DNA of 64,000 nucleotides, taken from NCBI RefSeq assembly GCF_000468535.1, contig NZ_AUQY01000005.1:427701-491700 (forward strand). Direction: 5' to 3'. How positions within the stretch are numbered: position 1 is the stretch's first letter; the number at the start of each line of letters is the position of its first letter. The notes below the pieces were generated by a model, which did not search any database, was not told the origin of the DNA, and was given only the letters and a program-made list of their open reading frames with translations. The DNA comes from Peptoniphilus mikwangii (lineage in GTDB: Bacteria > Bacillota > Clostridia > Tissierellales > Peptoniphilaceae). This document shows, piece by piece, positions 54,882 to 64,000 of the stretch. A program made the translations under genes and the position numbers.

Positions 54882-56305
54882 ATAGAGATATCTATCAAAA
54901 CCCATTAAATACAAGATACTCAAGTTATGAAATGAGTCATATATTTTCTGAAGAAAACAAATTTAAAACATTCAGAAGGCTTTGGGTTGAACTTGCAAAA
55001 GCGGAAGCGGAACTTGGATTAAACATAACATTAGAGCAAATAAGAGAGCTTGAAGAGAATATAGATAATATTGATTTTGAACTTGCTGAAAAATATGAAC
55101 GTGAACTTCGTCATGATGTAATGGCGCATGTAAAGACATATGGGGAGGCTGCCAAGAGTGCAGCTCCCATAATTCACCTTGGAGCTACAAGTTGTTATGT
55201 GACAGATAATACAGATATAATACTAATGAGTAATGCAATGGAACTTGTAGAAAAAAAGCTTGCGGCTTTAATAGAAAATCTATGTAAATTTGCACTTAAA
55301 TACAAAAATTTACCAACACTCGGCTATACGCATTATCAAGCTGCACAGCTTGTTACTGTTGGCAAAAGAGCGAGTCTTTGGATACAGGATTTTTTGATGG
55401 ATTTAGAAGAAATTAGATATAGACGTAAAAATTTAAAACTCAGAGGTGCAAAAGGGACTACAGGAACTCAAGCATCATATTTAAAATTATTTGACGGTGA
55501 TCATGAAAAAGTCAAAGAGCTTGATAGAAAAATAGTGTCAGCACTTGGTTTTAAGTCATCACTTGCAGTAACAGGACAGACATATACAAGAAAAATTGAT
55601 TATCATGTACTTCAAGTACTTTCATCAATTGCACAATCTGCACATAAGATGACAAATGATATAAGACTCTTACAAAACAGAAAAGAAATTGAAGAACCAT
55701 TTGAAAAGAGTCAAGTGGGCTCATCTGCAATGGCATATAAAAGAAATCCTATGAGGTGTGAAAGAATATCATCATTGTCAAAATATGTAATTTCAATAGC
55801 ACAAAATCCGGCTATGGTAGAGGCAACACAATGGCTTGAAAGAACACTTGATGATTCTGCAAATAAAAGATTGAGTATTCCTGAAGGATTTCTTGCGATA
55901 GATGCTATACTTGAAATTGCAATCAATGTGACAGACGGACTTGTTGTATATGAGAATGTTATAAAGACTCATGTTGAAGAAGAACTTCCATTTATGGCGA
56001 CAGAAAATATTTTGATGGAGGCGGTAAAGCTTGGTGGAGATAGACAAAAGCTTCATGAAAAAATAAGACAATATTCTATGCAAGCGGCAAGAGAAGTAAA
56101 AGAGCATGGAAGGAAAAATAATCTTTTAGAACTTTTATCGGATGACGAAGATTTTAAAATGACAAGAGAAGATATTAATGAGATTTTAAATTCTAAGAAT
56201 TTTATAGGTAGAAGTGCAGAGCAGGTAGAAGAATTTATAAGGGAAGAAGTAAAGCCTTTAATACAAGAGTACAATACTGAGTATACAGTTGAACTTAAGG
56301 TTTAA
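54878..56305 (+). CDS. purB: Adenylosuccinate lyase
   Basis: 475 residues. Fumarase/aspartase superfamily signature SSAMAYKRNPMRCERI; HYQAAQLVTVGKRASLW and HDVMAHVKTYGE are also typical. Cleaves SAICAR and adenylosuccinate. Last gene of the operon, started inside the upstream stop. Confidence 0.95.
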   Translation: MNRDIYQNPLNTRYSSYEMSHIFSEENKFKTFRRLWVELAKAEAELGLNITLEQIRELEENIDNIDFELAEKYERELRHDVMAHVKTYGEAAKSAAPIIHLGATSCYVTDNTDIILMSNAMELVEKKLAALIENLCKFALKYKNLPTLGYTHYQAAQLVTVGKRASLWIQDFLMDLEEIRYRRKNLKLRGAKGTTGTQASYLKLFDGDHEKVKELDRKIVSALGFKSSLAVTGQTYTRKIDYHVLQVLSSIAQSAHKMTNDIRLLQNRKEIEEPFEKSQVGSSAMAYKRNPMRCERISSLSKYVISIAQNPAMVEATQWLERTLDDSANKRLSIPEGFLAIDAILEIAINVTDGLVVYENVIKTHVEEELPFMATENILMEAVKLGGDRQKLHEKIRQYSMQAAREVKEHGRKNNLLELLSDDEDFKMTREDINEILNSKNFIGRSAEQVEEFIREEVKPLIQEYNTEYTVELKV

Positions 56306-56358
56306 TTTAGGAGAATATTAAAATTTTATATTGGCATAAATTGAATATATTTCAATAT

Positions 56359-56386
56359 TGTTACAAAAACTTGATTTTCTGTAACA
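56359..56386. repeat. Inverted repeat downstream of purB
   Basis: TGTTACA (56359-56365) and TGTAACA (56380-56386) around 14 bases. There is no proper T-run. It may be a weak terminator for the pur operon or an operator for the SLH gene; a TATAAT lies at 56419-56424. Confidence 0.4.
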
Positions 56387-56468
56387 CAATCTTAAAAATC
56401 ATTAGACAAATTTGTTGGTATAATGGTATTAGTCAAAGTATATTAACTATAAAAAAGGTGAAGGCTAA

Positions 56469-57131
56469 ATGAAAAGGGGTAGGAAAATACTGTTATTACT
56501 TACTCTTCTCTTAGTTTTAAGTTCTTCAAATGTTTATGCTAAAAAATATCAAGATACAAGGGGACATTGGGCAGAAAAGTATATTGATAGTATGAGTGAT
56601 GCAGGTTTTATTGTAGGATATGAATCTGATATGTTTAAACCGGATAATTATATTTCAAGAGTTGAATTTTATGCAGTTGTAAATTCTATGGCAAACTTGG
56701 AAAAAACTTATGCTGTTACTTTTTCTGATGTTACAACTTCCGATTGGTATTATAAGGAAGTTGCAAAGGCAATTAAGGCGGGATATTTAATTCCTACAAC
56801 AGGAAAGTTAAATCCTGACAGACCGATTACAAGACAAGAAGTAATGGGAATACTTGGCTATATGTACAAGCTTAAGCCTGATGTTTCAGCTACAACTAAA
56901 TTTAAAGATGCACAGGCATTTTCTGCTGAGAATAGAGGATATGCAGGGGTTCTTATTGGTGTAGGAGTAGTTGATGGAGGCCCGGATCTTCTTTTGAGAC
57001 CTAACGCCGGTATTTCAAGAGGAGAAATTTGTAAAATACTCGATATGTTAATGGATGAATATGGACTTCCTGACAAGAGAGTAGTGGTTGACAGTAAAAT
57101 CAAGTTCGGAGATCGTAATCTCTACAATTAA
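56469..57131 (+). CDS. SLH-domain surface protein
   Basis: 220 residues: signal peptide (1-24) and three S-layer-homology repeats (DTRGHWAEKYIDSMSDAGFI, FSDVTTSDWYYKEVAKAIKA, FKDAQAFSAENRGYAGVLIG). It is little more than an SLH module, so it would sit on secondary wall polymers without an additional domain. AAAAGGTGAAGG precedes the ATG. Confidence 0.85.
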   Translation: MKRGRKILLLLTLLLVLSSSNVYAKKYQDTRGHWAEKYIDSMSDAGFIVGYESDMFKPDNYISRVEFYAVVNSMANLEKTYAVTFSDVTTSDWYYKEVAKAIKAGYLIPTTGKLNPDRPITRQEVMGILGYMYKLKPDVSATTKFKDAQAFSAENRGYAGVLIGVGVVDGGPDLLLRPNAGISRGEICKILDMLMDEYGLPDKRVVVDSKIKFGDRNLYN

Positions 57132-57136
57132 GAAGG

Positions 57137-57168
57137 AGTGCTATCTGTAATTGATAGGCTCTTTTTTA
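57137..57168 (+). terminator. Terminator after the SLH gene
   Basis: GAGTGCTATC pairs imperfectly with GATAGGCTC around a 7-base loop, then TTTTTT. Confidence 0.65.
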
Positions 57169-57222
57169 ATTTATGTTTAATGTAGAATTTTTTCTGTGAT
57201 ATAATAACAGTGGAGGTTTATT

Positions 57223-58287
57223 ATGTTTAAGAAATATATAAAGATTATACTTTTAATAATAGTATTTGTGCTTTTAGTATTTTTATTCTTAACAAAATCG
57301 AGTTTGTTCAGCAATAAAGATATTGTTTTCGACAGATCTGTAAATGTTACAGATTCGGCATCTGATTTTCATATAAGCACTAACGGGCTTATGATATTTG
57401 ACGGAAAGACAATGTATATTTGTGATAAAAATGCAAATTTAATAAAGAGTGTAAGCTCAAAGAATAGAGAATTAAAAGTTTTTTTTGCTAATAATTATGG
57501 ATTTTTATATGATGAAGATGTCAAAAAACTCTATGAATACAATGAAACAGGTGAACTTGTAAATACATTAAAGCTTGATGAGTATTTATATAATATAAGT
57601 TATAAAAATAAAAATATAATTTTACATTTTAAAGGAGATAATCAAGAGAGCTTAAAAATTTTAAAAAGTGATGGGAAATTATATGACTTGTATTCTACAT
57701 CCAATTATATTTTAGCATATGATGTTTATGGTTCCGGAGCTTATTATGCAATAGCAGAATTTAAAATAGAGGCAACAGGGCATCAAAATATAGTTACTAT
57801 TGTAAAAAACGGAAATAAAAAAGTTAACAGCTACTCTTCTGAAATAACTCTTTTCTTAAGTCAAAGCAAAAATAGAACTGTTATGGTAACCGATAAAAAG
57901 ATGTATATATTTTTAAAAGATAATAAGCAATCTATTGAAATACCGAATATAAGTGATATTTTAATTGCAGATAGAAACATATATTTGCTACATTCAAATA
58001 TAATTTCAAAGTACAATTTAAATCTTAAAGAAAAATCTAAAACTATTTTAGCGGCGAACGTAGATAGATTAGAAAAAGTTTCCAATTCAATTTACGCATA
58101 TGGAGATAGTGATATAGGTGGAGACCTGGGTAAAGCTGGACAATTTTATAAAAGGCTTGGAACTTCGGTAGATAAAATTGAAATATCCGGGATAAAAATA
58201 GGAACAATGAAAGATGGAAAGATAAGTTTATATAAAGTAATTAACAGCAGAAATTTTAATAAAAATGATGCAGAGGCAGGAATTTGA
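57223..58287 (+). CDS. Membrane-anchored extracytoplasmic protein (DUF5711-like)
   Basis: 354 residues. One N-terminal transmembrane helix (about 5-26) is followed by an external domain rich in short beta strands with recurring units such as MIFDGKTMYICDKNANLIKS and FLYDEDVKKLYEYNETGELV. This suggests a beta-propeller. Function unknown. A TATAAT at 57200-57205 and GGAGG before the ATG support expression. Its end overlaps the in-frame extension of the MscS gene, so the two are probably co-transcribed. Confidence 0.6.
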   Translation: MFKKYIKIILLIIVFVLLVFLFLTKSSLFSNKDIVFDRSVNVTDSASDFHISTNGLMIFDGKTMYICDKNANLIKSVSSKNRELKVFFANNYGFLYDEDVKKLYEYNETGELVNTLKLDEYLYNISYKNKNIILHFKGDNQESLKILKSDGKLYDLYSTSNYILAYDVYGSGAYYAIAEFKIEATGHQNIVTIVKNGNKKVNSYSSEITLFLSQSKNRTVMVTDKKMYIFLKDNKQSIEIPNISDILIADRNIYLLHSNIISKYNLNLKEKSKTILAANVDRLEKVSNSIYAYGDSDIGGDLGKAGQFYKRLGTSVDKIEISGIKIGTMKDGKISLYKVINSRNFNKNDAEAGI

Positions 58288-58288
58288 T

Positions 58289-59125
58289 ATGGAAAAATTT
58301 GAGAATGTGATGAAATATTTAAAAGCTGAAAATGGAAATTTAAATTTTTTTGGAAAGATTTTTGAAATATGTATAATTTTTCTGGTAGCATATTTATTTT
58401 CATTGTTCATATCTTTTATAATTAAAAAAAATTTACATTCACAAAGTATTAAGAAACATAATTCATATATGAGAATTGTAACAATTACTAATCTCTTTAT
58501 AAAGATGACAAAAATTATAATATATTTTTTAGCTGTAATGTTGACGATTGAAGTTTTGGGGTTTAATTCGACATCATTATTTGCAACTTTGGGAGTAGGT
58601 TCAATTGCAATTTCATTTGGGGCACAAAATCTCGTTAAAGATGTAATAAATGGAGTATTTATCATAGCTGAAAATCAATATAGTGTAGGAGATTTAGTTG
58701 AGATTTCAAATTATCAAGGATATATAGAAGATATTGGGATAAGATGTACAAAACTTCGTGATTTTGCCGGTGAACTTCATATAATTCCAAATGGAAAAAT
58801 CGGTATAGTAACTAATAAACAAAGAGGAGATATGAGAGCAAAAATAGTATTTCCTGTTTCCATAAAAGAAGAACCTAAAAATATAATAGAACTTATAAGA
58901 GAAAATATAGGATATTTAAAAGATGATGACAGAATTTTAAAAGGACCTGACGTTTGGGGAGTTACAAATAATACGGATAGAGGATATGAAATAACAGTTG
59001 CAGTTTATGCAAAACCCGGAGAACAATTTAAAGTGGAATATGAAATAAGACAAAAAGTGGTGGAAGCATTTATTAAAAATAAAGTTGAGCTTCCAATCGT
59101 AAAAGCGGAGGTAAATCAATGTTAG
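58289..59125 (+). CDS. MscS-family mechanosensitive channel
   Basis: About 278 residues from ATG 58289; in-frame ATGs at 58265 and 58268 overlap the previous gene and are less likely. Three transmembrane helices, with the pore-lining TM3 and MscS signature FATLGVGSIAISFGAQNLVKDVINGVFI, then the beta domain (YSVGDLVEISNYQGYIEDIGIRCTKLRD) and the C-terminal alpha/beta domain. Releases solutes upon osmotic downshock. It overlaps the DUF951 gene by 7 bases. Confidence 0.92.
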   Translation: MEKFENVMKYLKAENGNLNFFGKIFEICIIFLVAYLFSLFISFIIKKNLHSQSIKKHNSYMRIVTITNLFIKMTKIIIYFLAVMLTIEVLGFNSTSLFATLGVGSIAISFGAQNLVKDVINGVFIIAENQYSVGDLVEISNYQGYIEDIGIRCTKLRDFAGELHIIPNGKIGIVTNKQRGDMRAKIVFPVSIKEEPKNIIELIRENIGYLKDDDRILKGPDVWGVTNNTDRGYEITVAVYAKPGEQFKVEYEIRQKVVEAFIKNKVELPIVKAEVNQC

Positions 59126-59352
59126 TATATGAAGTTGGAGATGTCGTAACACTGAAAAAAGGGCATCCCTGCGGAGAAAATAAATGGGAGATACTAAGAA
59201 CCGGTGTAGACATTAAGCTTAAATGTCTTGGCTGTGACAGACAGATTTGGATAAGTAGAATTGATTTTGAAAAGAGAATTAGGAAAATAAAAGAAGGAGA
59301 AAAGTTCATAAGCATAATTCATCATAAGAAAGATGATGAAGAAACCAAATAA
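59119..59352 (+). CDS. DUF951 family small protein
   Basis: 77 residues: YEVGDVVTLKKGHPCGENKW and LKCLGCDRQIWISR, the DUF951 signature with Cys/His positions that may bind metal. Often found beside MscS genes in Firmicutes, as here. Function unknown. The ribosome site GCGGAGG lies inside the end of the MscS gene. Confidence 0.85.
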   Translation: MLVYEVGDVVTLKKGHPCGENKWEILRTGVDIKLKCLGCDRQIWISRIDFEKRIRKIKEGEKFISIIHHKKDDEETK

Positions 59353-59369
59353 AAGATGCGGTAATTTTT

Positions 59370-59582
59370 TGTACCGACCCCAAAAAGTTAGACCAAAAAA
59401 AATCTAACGATTGGAGGTCGGTATTTTTATGTCAAAATATTCTTATATACAGGGATGCCGAAGGCAACATTTGTGTATTGCAAAAGAAATTTAATAGAAA
59501 AATCCGGGTGGGAATTAGAAGAAAAGATTATTAAAATTCGTAATAATCATAAGTATTATAGATACCGTCAAATGTTTGATTA
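59370..59582 (+). mobile_element. IS3-family (IS150-like) remnant
   Basis: Begins with TGTACCGACCCCAAAAAGTT, the usual left end of IS150-group elements. A ribosome site (TTGGAGGTC) and the first codons of orfA follow (MSKYSYIQ, ATG 59429), after which the frame is lost. A piece of orfB, ELEEKIIKIRNNHKYYRYRQ, lies at about 59518-59580. Most of the transposase has been deleted and no right end is seen, so it is immobile. Confidence 0.65.
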
Positions 59583-59690
59583 ATTATACAATCATCTTTT
59601 TGTTTACAAATATTAAGAAATTTTTAAAAAGATTAAGAAATCAAGATTTTGTTATGAAGTATGATATAATGTTATACGAAGAGGTTTAAT

Positions 59691-60599
59691 ATGAAAAAAA
59701 TATATTTATTAATTTTAATTTTGATTTTAATTTCGTTTGAGGTAAGTGCAAAAGAAATAGATGTGAATTTGGAGTATCAGCTTGTAAAAATAAATGATAC
59801 TGTAAAAAATATACCTGCATATAAAGTAGAAGGATATAGCTACTATAGGATTAGAGATATAGCATCAGCATTAAATAAAACAAATAAGAGATTTGATGTG
59901 AGCTATGATGTTCAAAAAAATAAAATTGATTTAATTCGTGGAAGGGAATATCAGGAAAATTTACTTTTGATATACTCTAAAGTTGAAAAGACGAATCTAA
60001 TTACAACAAAGCTTTATATTGATGGAAGACCGATAATTTTCAGTTCAATAAATATTAATGGATATAATTATTTTAGAATTAGAGATTTGGCATCTGTATT
60101 AGATTTTAATGTTGAATATGATAATATAAAAAAAATGATAGTTATAAATACTGCGACCGGATATAAATCTTTGGGTAATGATTATTTAAAAGCACCACAG
60201 TATACTGATTTAAAAACTGATAAAGAATTCTACTCATCTATTTCAAAAAGTTATGCTGACTTATATGAAGTTCAAAAAAGTGTGATGGAAGATTTGAAAT
60301 TTAACGGAACTAATTATTCAAAATTAGTTTCTTTAAAAAACTCTCTCTTTTCATTTGAAAATTATTATAACAGTATATTAGATTCAAGTTATTTAAAAGG
60401 TAATGAGAAGATTAAAAGAATGTATGAGGAATTTTTAGATAGTTTTAAATTGCAAAATAGAGATTACTATTTATTAGTTACTTCTATTGAAAGTACAGAC
60501 AAGAATTCTGAATTGGATAGTATAAAGATATATGAAAACAGTTTTAATAAAGTAAAAGAAAATTTTGTAAAGCTTACAAATGAGTTATCACAAAAATAA
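59691..60599 (+). CDS. Secreted stalk-domain protein with two CuAO-N-like repeats
   Basis: 302 residues. Signal peptide about 1-20 (KKIYLLILILILISFEVSA). Two repeats of the copper-amine-oxidase-N/stalk type carry SYYRIRDIASALN and NYFRIRDLASVLDFNVEYDNIKKMIVI. The C-terminal half (about 165-302) is helical. Probably an envelope protein binding the wall or other surface proteins. Function unknown. Confidence 0.7.
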   Translation: MKKIYLLILILILISFEVSAKEIDVNLEYQLVKINDTVKNIPAYKVEGYSYYRIRDIASALNKTNKRFDVSYDVQKNKIDLIRGREYQENLLLIYSKVEKTNLITTKLYIDGRPIIFSSININGYNYFRIRDLASVLDFNVEYDNIKKMIVINTATGYKSLGNDYLKAPQYTDLKTDKEFYSSISKSYADLYEVQKSVMEDLKFNGTNYSKLVSLKNSLFSFENYYNSILDSSYLKGNEKIKRMYEEFLDSFKLQNRDYYLLVTSIESTDKNSELDSIKIYENSFNKVKENFVKLTNELSQK

Positions 60600-60602
60600 A
60601 TA

Positions 60603-60643
60603 AAAGGTAGAAATAAACTTAGCAGTTATTTCTACCTTTTTAA
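60603..60643 (+). terminator. Terminator after the stalk-domain gene
   Basis: AAAGGTAGAAATAA / TTATTTCTACCTTT with a short loop, then TTAATTTT. Confidence 0.85.
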
Positions 60644-60818
60644 TTTTCTTTTAAAATTGTCGATTGCCATACTACAAACTGAATAGCTATAAAGAAAATT
60701 ATTGCGACTAAGGTTAAGAATATTTATTTTAATATATATTTTAGTCAACAATTGTTATATAATAATATTGACTATGTATGTATGCTGAATGGCAGGAAAA
60801 TTATTAAGGAGGAAAAAG

Positions 60819-63800
60819 ATGAAAGATAATAAAAAAACTATTACAAAAAAGCTTTTAGCTTTTACATTAGCATTTATTTTACTTATGACATCGTTGCCGT
60901 TAAATGTTTTTGCTGAAATGGAAAATGAGTCAAATAGTAATTTCATCGAAGAAAATGCAGGAGAAGTAAAAAATCCTGTAGGTATAGGAAAAAACTCTAA
61001 AGAAGAAAATTTTGAAGAGATTGAAGCTACTGATTTAGATGTGGATTCAATTAAAGGCGAAAAAGCTAAGGAAAGCCCATATCAAGCGGCTAAAAATCCG
61101 GACAACTTAGTTGGGAATGAAATTCCGGATGGAACAATTAACTATGGACCATTTGAAGAAACTAAAATATTTAAAGTTTCAGGTAATATGATTAGAAATG
61201 CCGGAAATAGAGAATCATCAGCGCCTCAATGGGTTCAAAATTTAATTAATCCCGGCGGAACACTTGATCCTGATTTAGTAAATGAGGGTTCTGTAAAGGC
61301 ATATAAGCCGGTTGTGGAAGAAGACCCAAATATAGCTAACAAGTGGACAGTAAAGATGCTTGTAGCGGCAAGGGATTCTGTTAAAACCTCTAAGATTGTA
61401 CTGGTCATAGATACATCAGGCAGTATGAATGACTTTGGGCGTATGAAGGGTGCAAAAAACGCCGCTAATGCCTTTGTTGACAATGTGCTGGACGGATCAC
61501 CAAATACACAAATAGGTATTGTGCGTTTTGCCTCAAATGTTAGCATTGTATCAGATTTTACAAGCAATAAAGCCAAATTGCATAGTGCGATTAATGCTTT
61601 ATCAGCTACAGGTGGAACCTTTACTCAAGCTGGAGTAAAGCAAGCCAGAACAATGCTTGCCGGATCCGGTGCAGATAAGAAATATATGGTCGTGCTTTCA
61701 GATGGTGTGCCGACATTCAATTACAAAATATCTCATCCAAATAATTATTTGATTGATGGAGGACCGGGAAGTCATACCCATGAGAAACAAACAGGTAAGC
61801 AGTTGCCGGAAAATGAATTTTTATACAACGAGTCAGCTACCGGATCAGGCAACAGCATGTGGAAACAATATGAAAGAGTGAAGATTGGTGGAGGAATATT
61901 CCCAACCTACGAATATCATTATTACAACAGCGGAAACTGCGCCATTGCCGAGTCTGGCTTTGCAAAAGCCGCCAATATGCGTGTATTTACAGTTGGATTA
62001 CAAACAGATGCAACGGGAAGCGGGGTTCTTCGTGATATTGCATCTGCTCCCGGAGATTTTACAGAGGTAACAGATGTAAGCCAACTAACTCCTGTATTTG
62101 AACAAATAGCAGCACAAATACTAAAAACTGTAAATCAAGCAACAGTAAATGTTAACTTTAATACAGGATTCCAGTTGCCGGATGATTTTGATCCCACAAC
62201 AGCAGGGCATTCACCCGGCTCAGAAATTACAGTAGTTGACGGAAAGCCGAAATGGACAATGGCAACAGTAGCCACAGTATTTGATGAAAATGATCCGTCA
62301 TTAAAGTATGAGTATATAACATATACCGTGACAATAAATGATGCTATTTTGAAAAATAACAGTCCTGAAAATGGAATTAATCCGTTAGGTCAAATCTCTA
62401 TGACCTATACAGACCAGAATGGGAATCCACAAACAACAGATTTTCCTGAAACTCAAGTAACACCTAAATTGTTTGTATTGAATAAGGTTGTTACAAACAA
62501 TGCAGGCGGAGCGGCAGTGGATTCAGATAAGCGTGAATTCCAATTCAAGGTGGAAAAAGTCGTTGGAAGTGGATATACTTACCACGAAACTATCGGTCTA
62601 AGACCCGGCGAACAAAAAATCATTCACAATCCTGATAAAAATGCAGATTATCGTGTATATGAACTTAGTACTGCAAAGGTATATGATGAAAATAATGAAA
62701 ATCCATTAAATTTTAATGTTACGACCTATTATAATAAATTTGAGGTAACGGCAAATGGTGATTTACCAACGACAACCGGTGATGCACCGGCAGGCGACGG
62801 TATAGGTAAATCTATTACGGGTTCAATACCCGGTGGAACAGCAGGGAAAAGACTGAACGTTACCTTTAAAAATTGGGAAGAAGAAGAGGCCAGAGCTAAG
62901 ATCAGTATCCATAAGATTGTAGAGCAATCTAGGGGAATAAGCAGACAAACTCCTCCAACCTTTACAATTAATTTGAAGAGGAAAGCAGGAGTAGTTCCGG
63001 GAATGGAAAATGAACATAACTGGGATCAAACGGTAGGAATGAATCAAACAGTAACAATTCCTCACATGATGAGATTTACAACCTATATAGTGACAGAAAA
63101 AGATTTAGCAAGTATATTACCATATGCTCCGAAATTAGGGGAACAAGGCAAAGAAGTGGAAATAACCCTATATAAAGTAACTGCAGGAGGAGCATTAGGA
63201 CAGGTTATTGACTTTACTAATGTCTACAATTCGAGTGCGACAGTAAATGTAACAGCTACTAAAACTTGGGAAAATGGACCAGAAGCAGATCATACCGCAC
63301 CGGTATTTGAATTATATGCAGATGGAAATAAGGTTGAAGGTGTAACTCCGACAATTGCACCATCAAGCGGTACAGCAACCAGCTTTACCTATACTTGGAC
63401 TGTACAGGCTATTAACGCAACTACACATTTGCCAATAGAATATACAGTAAAGGAAGCCGGCGTAGGTGCGGATAACAAGATAACAGTAAATAATCATATC
63501 TATACAGTAAGTCAGCATGGCAATGAAATTACCAACACTTATGAAATACCTAATAATGGTACATTTACAGCCACAAAAGTATGGTCAGGAGATGAAAAAG
63601 TAACAAGATCAACTATGAATTTTGAGTTGTGGCGAAGAATTGGAAATGCAGCAGGTGAACAGGTACCGGGAGCAGAAGTTAAAGAAATAAACGGAAGCAC
63701 AACAACTGCAACTTGGGCAGGCTTAGAAACTACAACTGCAACAGGTGATGAGTATATATTCTATGTAAAAGAAAGCTTTAAGAATCCGGGAGATGTCAAC

Positions 63801-64000
63801 AACGACAATTGGATATTGGGTGAATTTAATACTCAAAATAACAGTATTACCAACACCGTTAAGAGTGGCGAAAATGAATTGGGTAAACTGACAGTAGCTA
63901 AGAAACTGTTAGAAACAGGAAACGGAGTAAGAGGCTTAAGAGGAACTCCAATTAAGTTCAGCTTCAAGGTGACAGGTCCTGCGAACTATGAAGAAACCTT
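60819..64000 (+). CDS. Large VWA/Cna_B surface adhesin (3' end beyond the window)
   Basis: At least 1060 residues, open to the window edge. AAGGAGG precedes the ATG. Signal peptide about 1-32 (LLAFTLAFILLMTSLPLNVFA). A VWA domain follows (about 190-430) with MIDAS DTSGS at 198-202, GGTFTQAG and VLSDGVP. Beyond about 560 comes a series of Cna_B/pilin-type beta domains (ATVNVTATKTWENGP, GTFTATKVWSGDEKVTRSTM, GKLTVAKKLLETGNGVRGL). This resembles pilus-tip or MSCRAMM adhesins. A C-terminal sortase motif would be expected but lies outside. Likely binds host matrix. Confidence 0.88.
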   Translation, partial: MKDNKKTITKKLLAFTLAFILLMTSLPLNVFAEMENESNSNFIEENAGEVKNPVGIGKNSKEENFEEIEATDLDVDSIKGEKAKESPYQAAKNPDNLVGNEIPDGTINYGPFEETKIFKVSGNMIRNAGNRESSAPQWVQNLINPGGTLDPDLVNEGSVKAYKPVVEEDPNIANKWTVKMLVAARDSVKTSKIVLVIDTSGSMNDFGRMKGAKNAANAFVDNVLDGSPNTQIGIVRFASNVSIVSDFTSNKAKLHSAINALSATGGTFTQAGVKQARTMLAGSGADKKYMVVLSDGVPTFNYKISHPNNYLIDGGPGSHTHEKQTGKQLPENEFLYNESATGSGNSMWKQYERVKIGGGIFPTYEYHYYNSGNCAIAESGFAKAANMRVFTVGLQTDATGSGVLRDIASAPGDFTEVTDVSQLTPVFEQIAAQILKTVNQATVNVNFNTGFQLPDDFDPTTAGHSPGSEITVVDGKPKWTMATVATVFDENDPSLKYEYITYTVTINDAILKNNSPENGINPLGQISMTYTDQNGNPQTTDFPETQVTPKLFVLNKVVTNNAGGAAVDSDKREFQFKVEKVVGSGYTYHETIGLRPGEQKIIHNPDKNADYRVYELSTAKVYDENNENPLNFNVTTYYNKFEVTANGDLPTTTGDAPAGDGIGKSITGSIPGGTAGKRLNVTFKNWEEEEARAKISIHKIVEQSRGISRQTPPTFTINLKRKAGVVPGMENEHNWDQTVGMNQTVTIPHMMRFTTYIVTEKDLASILPYAPKLGEQGKEVEITLYKVTAGGALGQVIDFTNVYNSSATVNVTATKTWENGPEADHTAPVFELYADGNKVEGVTPTIAPSSGTATSFTYTWTVQAINATTHLPIEYTVKEAGVGADNKITVNNHIYTVSQHGNEITNTYEIPNNGTFTATKVWSGDEKVTRSTMNFELWRRIGNAAGEQVPGAEVKEINGSTTTATWAGLETTTATGDEYIFYVKESFKNPGDVNNDNWILGEFNTQNNSITNTVKSGENELGKLTVAKKLLETGNGVRGLRGTPIKFSFKVTGPANYEET

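Noticed and set aside
1..64000. tRNA, rRNA or CRISPR array
   Set aside because: No T-arm/CCA-like clusters, rRNA-like conserved blocks or regularly spaced repeats were noticed.

Overview
The window is 64 kb of an AT-rich, low-GC Gram-positive (Firmicutes) chromosome. Gene content suggests an anaerobic coccus of the Peptoniphilaceae/Tissierellia type: a butyryl-CoA dehydrogenase/EtfBA set, a CtsR-type heat-shock box, FMN-dependent type 2 IPP isomerase, SLH-domain and Cna_B/VWA surface proteins, and several secreted proteins sharing a copper-amine-oxidase-N-like C-terminal domain. Genus is inference. No rRNA, tRNA or CRISPR array was seen.

1-16 kb: a CNNM/HlyC-type transporter gene is followed by two tandem Tn4451-family (TnpX/TnpW) mobile elements. 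Element 1 (about 1.4-13.5 kb) has the canonical frame tnpX ... relaxase ... replisome organizer ... tnpW. It carries a TetR regulator, a rifampin-phosphotransferase-like enzyme, a MATE efflux pump, an oriT-like hairpin cluster and a DUF1016/YhcG-type nuclease protein. A sigma-factor-like gene in it is broken by an in-frame TGA. Element 2 (about 13.5-15.85 kb) is decayed: it keeps a copy of the tnpX leader, a frameshifted replisome-organizer fragment, alpha/beta-hydrolase cargo and a tnpW fragment. Joining the outer flanks at a GA dinucleotide rebuilds a hairpin terminator behind the transporter gene, which fixes the insertion point.

15.9-26.2 kb: host sequence resumes with a 55-residue orphan gene. 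A YtrA-type GntR/ABC-transporter operon with a CPBP membrane protein follows, then an NhaC antiporter, and a dnaJ-like/clpB operon under a perfect CtsR box.

26.3-40 kb: a large secreted protein with leucine-rich repeats and three FMN_bind/flavinylation-type motifs; bcd-etfB-etfA; murB-rapZ-yvcK (no whiA follows) and fni; then a secreted papain-family protease with InlB-like repeats.

39.5-44.5 kb (minus strand): a small secreted protein, a YbaK-type deacylase, and a TSUP-MoxR-VWA operon.

44.5-56.3 kb: a purine operon purC-F-M-N-H-(D-L)-B, in which PurD and full-length PurL are one 1635-residue polypeptide. It is preceded by a 63-residue ORF and a terminator. No purE or purK is present.

56.4-64 kb: envelope genes (SLH protein, anchored DUF5711-like protein, MscS channel, DUF951 protein, stalk-domain protein), an IS3 remnant, and the first 3.2 kb of a large VWA/Cna_B adhesin that runs off the window.
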